Part shown: positions 12,901 through 25,305 of the stretch, piece after piece | How positions within the stretch are numbered: the first letter of the stretch is position 1 | Layout: each line of letters begins with the position of its first letter | Source: Epiperipatus broadwayi | Lineage: Eukaryota > Onychophora > Udeonychophora > Euonychophora > Peripatidae | Length of the DNA: 64,000 nucleotides | NCBI GenBank assembly: GCA_028023455.1 | Contig: JAQFVV010006726.1 | Span: 357,803-421,802 of the forward strand | Direction: 5' to 3' | The notes under the pieces: generated by a model | Database searches by the model: none | What the model was told of the DNA's origin: nothing | The model's input: only the letters and a program-made list of their open reading frames with translations | Made by a program: the position numbers and the translations under genes

Positions 12901-14888
12901 CACATAATAATGGCAACCTTATTAGCAATAATAATAGTATCTCAGCTTTATGGCTTTTACTTGTCTATTTTCTTTCTTCATTTTTCTCTTCCGGTATTAT
13001 CCAATGATTTTAAAAGTTCTTTGAGCAATTTCTGAATTATTGGTAAATAGAAATTGGCTATAAAAACCACTACTTAATTTTGCTTTAGCTTGCAATAAAT
13101 TGTTTTTGATATGACGGAGGAACATTTTAGATGTTATTATCAATTTGTCAAATGTATAACAACAAGAAGGAATTATTAAAATTTTATTAATCTTGTTTTC
13201 AAGTTATACAATAAATTGAATACAATTAGATATCCATAAATTCCATGATGGAATAGGATGGTTTTCAATTATAGAAATTTAATTTATATTAACTATGGAA
13301 TTTTTTTTCTTGCTTTAATCTTCTGCAGATGTGAAGATGATGAAAGACTGAGAAAAGGAGAATAGGGTTAGCTTATGTGGTGGCGGTTGTAAAAATTACA
13401 TATATAAAAATTATCCATATCAATTGTGATTGCAGTATCACTTGAATTATCTATAAAAGAAGTTATTTACTTTTTAAGATGATTTGAAACAGAAGTGGCC
13501 ATCCTATGTTTACACTGTATTGAATCAATAATCAATGTAAATTAAGGAATTTTAAAAAGGTGATGAGTCTTCCAAAATATCATTATATTAGTATTGTGCT
13601 GAATAATCTATTTCCATTTTTGATTTTAACATATCCTCTGCTATGTTCAAGTAATTTGATTGTGCTTAATAGGTGAGGGGATGGTCACCCCATCAAAGAT
13701 ATAACTGATACTTGTCATATTTTATGCTTTCCAATATCACCAAGTCATTTTTTATTTTATATTTTGCTATTTTTAACCAAGATTTAGTGAATGTTTACAA
13801 GATTAATAAAATGGGTAGCAATTAATTCTGCCTTCTGAAAATTCAATTATAAACAAATTTTAGTGATGCTATATAAGCATCTCTATTGATTTAAATTTCA
13901 TATTTATCACGACAAATGTTGTTTGGATATCTATATATAAAGTTGTCAATAAACAAAGATATTTTATCTTCATCTGCATAAGATCTTTGACATTGCTCAT
14001 TATATTATTAAATATCACACTGCATTTTAAGTTAGGAAGTTAACTTTCTGATTAGTATGTGTGTGTGAGAGAGAGGTTTATAAAAAGTGAAAATGGTTAT
14101 AATTTCTGTTCAGAATATTATGTGTGCACTTACTAATTATAAAAAAACACATTTAATAGTCATATGTGTTTCAGCCATCTTAAAATATATTAAATTAAAA
14201 TTGCTTACTGTAAATAAGATTCACATCTATTGTATTTTGTTTTGTGATTTTTGATTTTGACACAGTTTATGAAGGAATATCTCTGAAACCATTTTCTGGA
14301 GTTCTGCATTGTCAGTATTTGCACTTCCAAATTTGGATATTAGTTAAATTTAAATGTTTTACAGAATACAAGAACTCTCATTTATAGTATTGTATAATAT
14401 AGCTTCATAATGAATTAATTACATAAAAAATAATTTTAAAAATAATATATAATTATTTATAAATGTAATGTTTCCATTATTTTTAAATCTTTTTCCACAT
14501 CTATATTTTAAATGATTTTATTGCTAGTAGTGCAATGGTAAATTGATGGATTTGAGGTTTAAAGTTTTTTGAAATAAATCTCCACACATCATTCGTTTGC
14601 TCAATATCACATGACTAACAAGAATAAACGATTTTTTATTTATGTATAATATTTTCATTAATTTTTACCTCTTTTTCTAAGCATTGAGTATTCGGCTTCA
14701 AATAAAATTACACCTAAAACAAAATATTTAACAATTGTATTTTTTAATCTTAACTTGAATAACTTTTTATAAAAAAAAAAAAATGTTATTCATTGCAATT
14801 ATAAATTCTATTATTGTTTCTATTGTGACATAATCACTTATTTATAACTGACACATAGGTTTATTATATACCTGTGTTTATATATGTA
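12901..14888. other. AT-rich DNA without a recognisable gene
   Basis: I see no conserved frame or repeat. Some of the 12.9-13.7 kb part may be older LINE sequence continuing upstream on the minus strand, but I cannot align it to any motif. Confidence 0.45.
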
Positions 14889-14994
14889 ATATATAGGGTA
14901 TATGAGCACAGACTTTCACATGACCCACCACTCTCCACACTATCTCATAACACTGATACACTCAAACACATATATGTTGAAAAGATAAATAATC

Positions 14995-15038
14995 ACCATT
15001 ATACGTATTTCATGCTAAACCAGCAATCATCAGTTGGT
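14995..15038 (-). ncRNA. Type I hammerhead motif, family D left arm (core intact)
   Basis: Minus strand: ACCAA, CTGATGA, T-TGCT-ggttt-AGCA-T (a perfect 4-bp helix II with a 5-nt loop), GAAA, TACGTA, the triplet ATA, then ATGGT. Helix III with its flanking bases is the 8-nt palindrome ATACGTAT. Helix I pairs ACCA with TGGT but has an A-A mismatch next to the cleavage site. All invariant core bases are present. The triplet AUA fits the NUH rule, though it is not the commonest choice. Confidence 0.6.
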
Positions 15039-15480
15039 CCAGATTACCATCTCCACACATATATGCCATAAGTGCTCAAGTATATATTAAGATAGCCAAA
15101 CCTCACACTTTAATGGACAAGCTTCAATCTACTCCACACTCCAACTCTTCAACCGTCCATCCAATTAAAAATCTGATGATGGAATGCTCAAAGGCCACCC
15201 TGAGGTTGAGATTCTTGTCACACTCATGTTGACCTAAGATCAATGGATTATATCCTGTATATGAGGGGTCAGATTGACCTTAGGTCAACATGGGTGTGCC
15301 AAGAATCTCGGCCTCAGGGTGGCCTTCGAGCATTCCATCATCAGATTTTCAATTGGATGGACAGTTGAAGCATTGGAGTGTGGAGTAGATTGAAGCCTGT
15401 CCATTAAAGTATGAGGTTTGGCTATCTTAATATATATACTTGAGCACTTATAGCATATATGTGTGGAGATAGTAATCTGG

Positions 15481-15524
15481 ACCAACTGATGGTTGCTGGT
15501 TTAGCATGAAATACGCATATTGGT
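15481..15524 (+). ncRNA. Type I hammerhead motif, family D right arm (one core change)
   Basis: Plus strand: ACCAA, CTGATGG, the same perfect TGCT/AGCA helix II, GAAA, TACGCA, the triplet ATA, TTGGT. Helix I is complete (ACCAA/TTGGT), unlike the left-arm copy. However, the last core base of CUGANGA is G and helix III has one mismatch, so this copy is probably crippled. Between them, the two arms imply a fully paired ancestor. Confidence 0.5.
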
Positions 15525-15629
15525 TATTATTTATCTTTTCAACATATATGTGTTTGAGTGTATCAGTGTTATGGGATAGTGTGGAGAGTGGTGGGTCATG
15601 TAAAAGTTTGTGCTCATATACCCAATATA

Positions 15630-16615
15630 ATCACTTATTTATATAACAATTAAAACTTTAATCTGTTGTTTTAGTTTACAACAAAAACAAATCTTTATTT
15701 TTTTAAAAAATATTATTCATTGCTGTTCTAGTAATAATTTTGCTATTGCATCTATTGTGAGATAATCCGTTATTAATCTACCAATTAAAACTTTAATATG
15801 TTGTTTTCATCTCAGCAGAAGATCAAATTGTCATTATTTTTATAATTATTTACTGAACAAAAATCACAAACCATATTTTATTGCAAAGTTTATAATCACT
15901 GCTTTTATTTATTTTCACTGCAAAATTTCTCCAATTAATAGTTTTATGAGACTGTAATGCTATTATTATTATTATGATCAGCAAAACTGGTGCGATTTTT
16001 CTTTCATGTTCACATTATTATTATAAAAGCAATACTAATTTGTCTAAATAAATATTACATAAAACATAAAGCAAAAAAGATTTAATTTTAGTAAAAATGT
16101 TTTTATTTTTTATTAAAATATTATTTAATTGTATATTTTTAAATCCATGTAAAATGTTTTTACAATTTATTTCCTTTCTACATTTACCTTTTACTTTGAA
16201 AATATTGGTACTTACGTATTAAACCTGCCACCTGTCTGTTTGTGTGGCAATATGACGTAGTTGTGACTTTTTAATACAGCTTTCTGCCATCATAAACTTA
16301 CAAACATCTCTGCCATTGCAAACATAAGTAGCATGGCTAATATTTAAGTACCAAAATATCTAACAAAACATCCCAAATCACTTGAATATATATATATATA
16401 TATATATATTAATAACAGTGATAAATATATATATATATATATTAATAACAGTGATAAAAATGCCAAATTTTTGACAAGAATAAATTAAAAAATAAGAATA
16501 ATCAAATATTTTTATTACTCAGGAGTTTACAAGATGTTTGAGTGCCATAAATCATATTAAACTTCATAGACTTTTATTTTACCTACTCATTACTTATATA
16601 TATATATATATATAT
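15630..16615. other. AT-rich DNA with TA arrays
   Basis: (TA)n runs occur at about 16387-16411 and 16426-16442, followed each time by attaataacagtgataaa, a short tandem duplication. TA array 16595-16617 abuts the next island. No gene is seen. Confidence 0.55.
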
Positions 16616-16760
16616 ATTATAACGGTCGAGGGTGATGATGAAATATCCAGTCTTACCGCATCTGCCGACAGAGCGCCACTAGGCTACTTTGAACCTAGAA
16701 AATTTATAAAGTTGACAGATATGTGCTGTTAAGATCACGACCATCAGCCCATGTCACTAG
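16616..16760. other. GC-richer island starting at a TA array (junction ttataacggtc)
   Basis: Immediately after (TA)n the sequence becomes ttataacggtcgagggtgat and stays GC-richer for ~140 bp. The same kind of boundary (TA array, then a variant of TGTAACGGTC) recurs elsewhere in the window, so this is probably the end of a mobile element. No coding potential is recognised. Confidence 0.4.
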
Positions 16761-17019
16761 CTCAAGTAGATGCAGAAACTTATATATTTAGTAAAATATA
16801 TTTTTAATAATAATAAAGGCAATCACTGTCAGTATTAATAACACAAACATATTTTATCTACGTATATAATTAATCACACACAAACTTTAAAAAATTAATT
16901 TTTATAACACAAGAAGAAATTTATGTTTTATTCTGTTCCATTATTATTTTATTTGTTTTGAACTTTAATTTTAAATTTTAGAATATTGAGTATAGATGAG
17001 CTACCTAGATGCACTCAAA

Positions 17020-17480
17020 AATTTTCAAATCACTTGACTCCAGACTAAAAATTCGCAGCCACACCAATACTCGCTTCCAGATATATATCAGCAACCAATG
17101 CAATGTGAACATATTAGCATAGAATCACATTGACAGGAATGTTCGTCTGAACAGTGTGATATTATTGGAGAAGACATGGCCTTCGTCCCGCAGGAATGTG
17201 CATCTGTATTGGGTGAAGGAAACATGCATATAAACTAGTAAAAAGAAATGCTACGTATGGATGAGAGAGCGGTCTTATCTTGCTGACTTATCTTCTCAAT
17301 CCATAGAGCTGGAATGGGTCAATGGTGCAGTAAATATGTCTGCATCCATTTCAATGGTATGACTACCTCTTTGGGGTTATGCATTCAGTGGACTCATTGC
17401 CCTAGGTGCTAACAAACTTCATATTTCATTGATATAAACATCCATATATCTCTCCACCAGCACTGATGCAACTACGAAAC
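17020..17480. other. GC-richer island, unassigned
   Basis: About 450 bp with clearly more G and C than the flanks, several CpG and no long open frame. No tRNA-like boxes, terminal repeats or protein motif are seen. It is most likely a fragment of an unidentified transposable element. Confidence 0.35.
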
Positions 17481-17989
17481 AAATAGTCTGAAATCAAATC
17501 CCCTTTAAAACTAACATATATTTAAACTAGTCTAGCAGCTATCTACACTCAACTAACATTTAAATCATTTTATTAATTTTAATTCAAAACAAAATCTTTA
17601 GTTTAATTAAGGTTTTAAAATCATTTTTTTTAAAGATAACATTTATATTTTAACTTATTTTTTTGCTGCAAATTTATATAAACTGCTTTTCTTTATTTAA
17701 ATTTAATAATGCACAAATAACGATGTGTTTCTAATTTTTAAATTTAAGTTTGCAATCGCAAACCCCTACCCTATTACAAACAGATGTTACATTTAGCATA
17801 AATGAAAACATATAACACATATTTTAAAAAGATTACATTTCAATTTTAGATAAGACTTAAAATTTTAAAGTTTATAAAAATAGAGTTCAGATTTGATCAA
17901 GAGAGAAAGTCTATAATTCATCTTTAAAGGAAAATAAAGTTCTGAGATTTTAAATTAAGAGTTTATACTGTTTTTTTTTTTTTAAATGT

Positions 17990-18191
17990 ATACTTTCCTT
18001 TCTTTCTCTGGGCTCGTTCCTTCACGATGAAGATCTGAATTTATACAAGATCCATTTCTTGTGGGTGATGACGATTTATGAAGACATTTACGAAGATTTC
18101 TGCATACGGCACCAGTGGTTCGATCCTGGGATCCGTGATTAGGAAAGCTACCTTTGGCCGGCCACACCGAAAGAAGCACGATGAAGCTCAT
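17990..18191 (-). CDS. Candidate first coding exon, possibly a small secreted peptide (hypothetical)
   Basis: The open frame starts MSFIVLLSVWPAKG, a short hydrophobic stretch that could be a minimal signal sequence. It continues as a basic, Ser/Arg/Lys-rich peptide with three Cys (VCRNLRKC, later NGSC). Composition is far from the Ile/Asn/Lys/Phe bias of chance frames nearby. Near its 3' end lies gaaag|gtatac, a reasonable splice-donor match, after about 67 codons. About 115 bp upstream of the ATG is a good TATA box (separate entry). I do not recognise the protein, found no second exon, and the hydrophobic stretch is short, so this may be chance or part of a repeat. A short ATG-TAA lies just 5' of the chosen start. 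Confidence 0.28.
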
Positions 18192-18274
18192 TACATTTTT
18201 GGTGATGGCGATAATATTTATTTTAACTTTTCAGCAGCAGATGAAAGAATTTAGACTTTTCTAATCTCCAACTC

Positions 18275-18383
18275 TAACTAACCAATTATCATTTTGATTT
18301 TTCCTTTTATACTCCCCAGGCACCTTATCCCTGGAATGCACGGATTCACCAAACATATTTCATTATTTATATTTCATTGGTTA
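18275..18383 (-). promoter_or_regulatory. Candidate core promoter: TATA box, initiator-like site, upstream CCAAT
   Basis: Minus strand: ggggagtataaaagg places TATAAAAGG at 18303-18311. About 30 bp downstream, near 18280, is ggttagttaga, which fits the loose initiator pattern YYANWYY. Roughly 70 bp upstream of the TATA box is aaccaatg (CCAAT, about 18378). Spacing is right for a polymerase II promoter driving the open frame at 18191-17990. In AT-rich DNA single motifs are cheap; the combined spacing and the GC-richer context make it worth noting. Confidence 0.33.
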
Positions 18384-18767
18384 ATTCAGTTTGTGGCCAA
18401 GTAGATTTTGGGTTTATGGCTAAGTAAATTTTTCCACTGAGGTCTGTGTCTGTATCTTTGGGCAGGAACTCTCATCCATTTCGTAATCATTTCTTTAATT
18501 GTGATTTTGCCCTAAGGATCTGTTTGCAATTTTTTTACAATTAAAAAAATCTTCACCATTCTTAAAATCAAAGGCCCTTTATTATATATTTTATTTAAAG
18601 ATTAGAATCCCCACCCCGACCCCACAATTTATTTTTTTAAAGCTTATTTTAATATTTAAATCAATCTAACATATTAACAAATAAATAATTTGCCACTTGT
18701 GCACCCTGACAGTTTGTTTTTAACTCTGTATTAGATAAAAAAAGTTACTATTAAAATTCAAATGTAA

Positions 18768-18770
<3 letters not shown>

Positions 18771-18859
<89 letters not shown>

Positions 18860-18880
18860 GTTACAATATATATATATATA
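18771..18880. repeat. (AT)n microsatellite with internal TGTAACGGG junction
   Basis: An uninterrupted AT array runs 18771-18856, then cccgttacaa, then a second short TA array. On the minus strand the interruption reads ttgtaacggga, a variant of the island-boundary motif seen at other TA arrays. Confidence 0.8.
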
Positions 18881-20737
18881 GTTACTTCATAATAGAAATT
18901 AATGAATTAAGATTAGTTTCATATAAATATCAAAAATACATATGTTTATCTTATTTTTATTCTGTCTTTTTGTTAATAAATTCTTATTGAAATAATATTG
19001 GGGAAACCCAAAAATATTTGGAATTTTGTAATAAAAATTGTATATTTGTTTTTAGGTGTTACAAATTAAATCAGTTTCAAAGTAGACTATTTAATGTAAT
19101 GAACTGATCTAAATGCGTCCTCTAAAGTTATCCAGAAATATTGCAATGTGATGCCTTTTAATATTTCTGTTGTTTTTCTTCACCATTTCTAAGATGGCAA
19201 AAAAAATTGAAACATTTTTTCATTCAAGACATTAAAGAAAAGTCATCTGGATCTCAATCCAAATGTGATTGTTGGATAAGCTGGTATTCTGAATTTAATT
19301 AAAATTCACCTTTCTGCACTAGCTGTAGTCATAATGAAACATGCACTTCCCTCTTTGCCACAAAACAGAATGTTTACGTTTTACTGCATCATGCAAAAGT
19401 TTTAGAAATTGAAGTTTTTAAAAGCCTGATTATTATGAATGATTTCTAAGTAAACAATGCCATATGCATCCAAAATAAATTAGCATTGCTTTGACATTTG
19501 ACTTCACTCACCATGCTTTTTTGGGATGTGTGAATTTAATATTTCCATTGAACCAATTGTAAACTTGAAAATTTTCAGAGCAATTTCTTGTAAGTTGTCT
19601 CAGCCATTACAAAGAAATCAACAAGTATGCAAAATGCAATTTACAATAAAAATGTGCTGACATGAGTGCTGATTTTACACAATGATGTTATTTGGCAATT
19701 ATGATGTATAAGGGTTCCTAAAAGAGGTATCTAGAAGCATAAATATGTGCTATGACATATCAGCTACCAGAGAGTGATCTCAGTTTTTTTGGTATCTCTT
19801 CATATTATTAATTAAATTTCCCCATATTGCATTATATTATTGTTTTTATAATAAAGCAAAAGTAAATTTAATTACTTATTGTATTAAATATAAAACATGC
19901 ATTAAACTTCTCTGGCCAATTAAAGAAATTTTTTATTTCTTGATACACATATACAAATGTTTTCCTAAACAAAAATGTTCATTAGTGTACTATATTTTAG
20001 CAGTAATTTATTATTATAGAAAAAATTCATTTTAAAATGATTATTTGGTGGCTTTAGTGTAAAACTGTATTTTAATAACATATTTTATACATGGATAAAT
20101 AATTTATTTTTTGTAGAAAAATACTTGTAGGTATTTTTTTTTTTATTTTCTTTAAATAAATTATTATTTATGCAGTTATTTGCTTTTAATATAGATATCT
20201 ACTTCATAGTTTGGCTTTATATGAAGATTCCTTATTATTAAAGCAATATTATTTATAGAAAATTTATCCATAAAAGAGTGATATTTTCTTTAGCAACATT
20301 TCAGATTTAGCAATGCATATTGAATATTTTTAATATCATAAATAAATATTGAAATTTTATATTTTTAAAAAATGAAAGTTTTTCAATAACAAAAACTATT
20401 TTAAAGTATATGATAAATTATTCTTCTATAATTTTTACATTTTTGCATAACAGGAGCCTAGTTTTACAATAGATCTCATTTATTAAACTAAGATATATTC
20501 AATTTAATTTCATTGTGTTCTTTTTTTGTAGTATTATAAATTATGTTTATAGTGCAATTAAATGTGAAGATGTATTTATATGCACAAATACAACTCTCAC
20601 TTGCTCTCATGCACGGAAACACATCCAAACTGCTATATAGTTAAACATTACAAAATATAAGCTATATTTTAGAAATCACAGAAATAATTATTGGTTTATA
20701 GTTAATTATTATTTGGTTAATATGATATTTTAATATA

Positions 20738-20740
<3 letters not shown>
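18881..20740. other. AT-rich DNA without a recognisable gene
   Basis: The 19.0-19.7 kb part is slightly more complex than its flanks, but I could not align it to a transposase or any other domain in six frames. Confidence 0.45.

Positions 20741-20782
<42 letters not shown>
20741..20782. repeat. (AT)n microsatellite
   Basis: A 42-bp perfect AT dinucleotide array. Confidence 0.9.
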
Positions 20783-20785
<3 letters not shown>

Positions 20786-22602
20786 TAATCCTTTTCCACA
20801 CTTGTGAATAGTTTTAAAATAAAATATCTATAATCCCTTCGTGACAGATAAGCCCCCTAATTTTATTGTTATTCACTCGTAAATATGTTTTCAAAATAAT
20901 ATATATATATATATACATTCTCAAGACAGGTATGTATCTTATTGTAATATAATTATAATTACAAATCAATTCGTTTACATAAATATCAAATAACCAATTT
21001 TTATTAATATATATATATATAATGGTCCTCAGTTTTTTTAATATGAAATTGTCATGAAATATATCAAGTGATATAAAATAATCAGGATGTAGTATTCATT
21101 TTATACATCCAATATAATTATTAGAATTTTAAGTTAAAGGTTTATTTCAAACTTCAATCAAGTTTATTTGTATGTTAATTAAGTCATTTTTTGTTTAGAG
21201 AATATTAGATTTTGTGTATTGTTAGATCTCTGTTGAATAATTAAAATATGCTATACTGATAAGGTCAGTTTATTTACATTTTTGTTCCATAAATTTAGAG
21301 TCAGATCAAATAGCAATCTCTGTTAATTCTGTAGTTTTAGGAATTGGAATAATTAAATTGAGTTATTATTAAATCAGTATTTTGAATTAAAGTGGTTACT
21401 ATCTACAACTGTCATTATTAGAAAGGTGTATTGCTCATAACAATCCCAAATTAGATATATGTATGTGACTATTTTATAAAAGTAATGATATGAAGAAAAT
21501 TGTATTTATGAGGGTTGAACATACATAAGATTCTATCAAGGGTATATTAAAAAGTAAGGATTTACTCTATGGTAAACAGGCTTGATCATATAATATATAT
21601 TAGTTTTATAAGATATAATTAAAAGACTAATGTTTTAAATTTAATCAAAATAGACCTTGAATATTTTACAAGTGACCACTATTGTTTTTTTACCATATGT
21701 ATGAAATAAGTGTTAAAAGTTAGGTGAGAAATATCTTATTAAACCAGTAATCAATTATAAAAAAATCATAAAATTCTTATAATATAGTACATAATGTAAT
21801 CATATTTAGGGAAAAGAATATTATGTTTTGTTTGAAAATTATGATATTCTATAAATAGATTATTGATTTATTATTTGTTCAAATAGTATGGAATCTTATT
21901 TACATATAATATTGTCTAGTCTGCATATTTATTCCATGTTAATTTCTTTGGGAGTAAATTAGGTTCTACATGACCTAGGGAGATATTACAAATAGTGGTT
22001 GTGTAATGGTCATCACTATAATATTAAAAAAATTTCAGGTGACACCCAAATCAATTAAACTTACTAAATCTGACCATTACAATATATATGTCATCATCAT
22101 CAACAGTATTCAAGCAAATGGACGTGTCCATAGAATAGTTACATCATCAATTCATAATTTTTTCCATTCCATTCTCTTCATTGCCCAGCTCTTAAATTCC
22201 ATGTAATTTTTCCATCTCTTATATCACCCAACAATGCCAATATCTTCTATCCTTTTTTTTATTTCCACTCACCATTTTCTTCAAAATATTTTTTATTAAA
22301 CTATAATTTCTTTTTAATATAGGTTCAATGCTGTTTCTCTGTCTGATTTACTCAATCAATCTTCTTTTATTTACTCTTTGCAAAACTTCTTTATTTATTA
22401 TCTTATTCATCCAACTGATTTTTCTATTCTCAGGGATAAAGGCTTCATGTATTGAACAGAATGAGTGCTTCCATAGAAAAACTTACTAAAAAGTTCAAAA
22501 GCTTTACATAAATTCAGTTTTAAAAAGTCACTAAAATATGTACATATTCAACCTCACAAAATCGATCCAACAAGTTGCACATACAAGCAGAAAAAAATTA
22601 TC

Positions 22603-23200
22603 TAAACTATTTTGCTAAACACACAAAAGACTGAACAATTCAAGTACATTTTTGTATGTAATTTATGTTAACTTTCAATTTTTTACCAACAGTTGAACTG
22701 TTTTTATATAAGGCAAATAATGTGTTTGACCATCACATACATTATTCATTTTTTATAATAAGTTCAAACAATGTTAAAGTTAAAACTTAAGAATATTAAA
22801 AGCATTTGGAAGATGAAAATATCTTGATAATATATTATCTATACATAAACTAGCCATTTTCTGATTAATAGACAAGAGAGTTCAATATTTTTTTTAAACT
22901 ATTTGTCAAACATAAAAATAACAATGAACAATTGAAAGTCATTATTTTTTTGTATGGAATTTCTGTTAACTTTCACTTTTTTACCAACAGTTGAACTGTT
23001 TTTATATAAGGAAAACAATGAGTTTGACTATCACATTATTCATTGATTATAAGAAGTTCAAAAATGTTAAAGTTAAAATTTAAGAATATTAAAAGCATTT
23101 AGAAAATAAAAATATTGATAAGAGAATTTCAGATTTTTCTAGATGTATGTAATATGTATATATTAACTATTTTGTAAAAAATATTGTGGCAAGTAAAACA
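22603..23200. repeat. Tandem pair of diverged 298-bp units
   Basis: Two adjacent direct copies, period ~298 bp: accaacagttgaactgtttt begins at 22685 and again at 22983. Further shared blocks are tttttatataagg, gtttgac.atcaca and agaatattaaaagcattt. Divergence by scattered substitutions and small indels shows an old duplication. No coding content is seen. Confidence 0.75.
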
Positions 23201-23242
23201 AAAACATTATTAAAAAAAGATTATGTAGTGTTCTTCTGTTCC

Positions 23243-23993
23243 TTAACCTTTTGCGTGATTGATTCATTTAAAAATGAAGTGGCTTGATGTCACTCTAAAT
23301 CAGTCACTTTTCGTACTACGATTACGATTTTGTGCTTGTTTTAAAGAGTAAAAAAGTTTTGTAAGATGCTGCCCTCTCTTGAATTATTTTACAAGTAAAA
23401 AATTAATAAATATGACCATATATGTCAAACAAAAGAAAAGTACCACCTTTTCTTGAATCTTATTGGCTGTTACATTTTGACCACAAAGAAAATGGCTGCC
23501 AAAAACTAAAGAGTTACGATCTGTTTTTGTTTTATTTCAAATGTGATAAATGAATGTTTTAGACCATTTTAACAGTATTTTTTGACAAATTATAAATTAT
23601 TTTGATAAAATGTGCTAAAAATAAAATTATTTTAGAAAAATAGTTAACATTTTAGAAAGAATTCTTATTGCTACATAGAAGTGGGAAGAAATCATGACAT
23701 CAGCAAATCTTTTTCATTGGCAAGTGATGTTCCTTTTAATTTCTGCTGCTATCGAATATTTTTCTAAATATAAATCAAAATTTATTTTTGAAAAAACTTT
23801 CATTCACTTTCATAATCTGACAAATTATTAATGTATTTTTTACAAATGAAACTAAAGTGAATATAATATTAAAAGATTAATATATTTTGACAATTGACTT
23901 TGTTAATTGACATTTTAGTTTGTGAATTGGCCAATTAAAAGTTTTGACTTTTACCTCACTTGGCCAATAATATAATTAGTGTTTAAAGGTTAA
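23243..23993. mobile_element. piggyBac-like MITE, copy 2 (751 bp)
   Basis: Flanked by TTAA at 23243-23246 and 23990-23993. The left end ttaaccttttgcgtg and right end gtttaaaggttaa share an inverted ~9-bp TTAACCTTT terminus. It is collinear over its full length with copy 1 at 7747-8490, same orientation. No transposase frame. This copy preserves the inverted ends better than copy 1. Confidence 0.75.
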
Positions 23994-24145
23994 AAAAGTA
24001 TTGTTTTATCATTGATATATATCGAAACACTATTCTTTATGTAACATAACATTTCACCAAAAATGTTCTATATTAGTATATTTTCCTAGTTTAAACCCCT
24101 CAAATTAGCATATGTTAACTAAGAGTTTAATAAAAAGGTATAATA

Positions 24146-24146
<1 letters not shown>

Positions 24147-24224
<78 letters not shown>
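24147..24224. repeat. Compound (TA)n(TG)n microsatellite
   Basis: A TA array to about 24196 runs directly into a TG array to 24224. Such TA-to-TG transitions typically arise by mutation and slippage within one array. Confidence 0.9.
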
Positions 24225-24226
<2 letters not shown>

Positions 24227-25305
24227 TATATTTTATAAATGCATACTTCCATGATTAATCAAAATAGCTTAATAAAAGGTACTGTATTGTATGTGCCTAT
24301 ATATCTTATAAATGTGTACTTCAAATAATGGTAACTAATCTCTATAAATAAGGCAAACACAATTCTAAACTTTAGGCTAATAAATTTAAAGATTGCTAGA
24401 AAGTGAATTTTTACATGTGAAAGAAGCTTACAAGGTTAGAGATTTCAAACTTTTTTATTTTTTTTAAATTTTATTTATTTCTCGAAAATGATAAATCACT
24501 TATACTAATTAGCTCTCTTTGCCTAAAAGTTATAGTTTCTAAGATGACTGACTCATGTATATATTAGAATGTTTACCAAGTTAAAATCTGTTTTAGTAAA
24601 GTAGTTTATTTCTTGGAAATTAGCTGATCCTACCTGGGTTTGTTAAAATTTATAAAAACAAGAGTAAACTTAAAAGATATTAAATTTAGTTTTGTAACAA
24701 AGAGCAAGCTAGATAACTGATACTATTTTTCTCAATTACTTATTTTTCTCAATTACCCAGGTAATAGTTTTAATAAAGACTAAATTTGTCTCAACTGGTA
24801 AAAAAATCCTGAGGTTTTTTACAAAGAGGGAATGTGTTATTATAAAAAAAACTCTGGTCTATATTAAAATAGATCACTCTAAATAACTTTAACTTGTAAT
24901 TGTGTTGGAAACTATTCCCACCTGTACAGTGAAAAACCAAGGCTAGAAGGTGACCCAAGTCAACAGTAATGGAAACAATTTGAATGCACATGCAACCCAG
25001 AAAGTAAAGATGAAACAGCACAGCCAAAATAACAGTGCTGAATGCCATGGAAAGAAGATGCCTCAGCAGAGATCAGTAAAATAATCCACAAGCTCTGTAT
25101 TAAACTCTCATTTTGAATTTCTTTAATAATTCTAAGCTAGCTGTATATAAATGTGCACAAACTTCTCATTTAAACTTTCCCTATTGAATAAATTTTGTAA
25201 TAAATCTTTATTAGATTTTAACTAATGTCTTAAAATAATTTAATAATAATGACTTTGTAATACTTGCCTAACTCTTTAAATATATCAAATTTATTAAGCA
25301 CAAAC

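Larger units (their letters stand above)
14889..15629. mobile_element. Family D head-to-head palindrome with two hammerhead motifs
   Basis: A ~350-bp left arm (14889-15238) is a near reverse complement of the right arm (15270-15629), separated by ~31 bp. Shared blocks include tgagcacagactttcacatg, acactgatacactcaaacac, gctaaaccagca, ccacactccaac and gttgacctaag. Each arm carries one hammerhead-like motif oriented outward from the centre: minus strand in the left arm, plus strand in the right. No protein is encoded. Related pieces lie at 9.56-9.80 kb and 49.13-49.31 kb, so this is a dispersed family rather than a local inversion. Confidence 0.72.

Noticed and set aside
15165-15190. CTGATGA inside the family D left arm
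   Set aside because: No GAAA or closing helix follows; it is part of the arm body and the real motif is at 14995-15038.
18990-19640. Possible mariner-like element (start ttggggaaacccaaaaatat)
   Set aside because: The start resembles a mariner terminus, but no matching inverted end and no transposase block (e.g. the DD34D region) could be read.
22006-22450. Possible LINE 3' end (tcatcatcatcaac and following pyrimidine-rich DNA)
   Set aside because: Only a short simple-sequence resemblance to known mollusc LINE tails; no RT motif or boundary.
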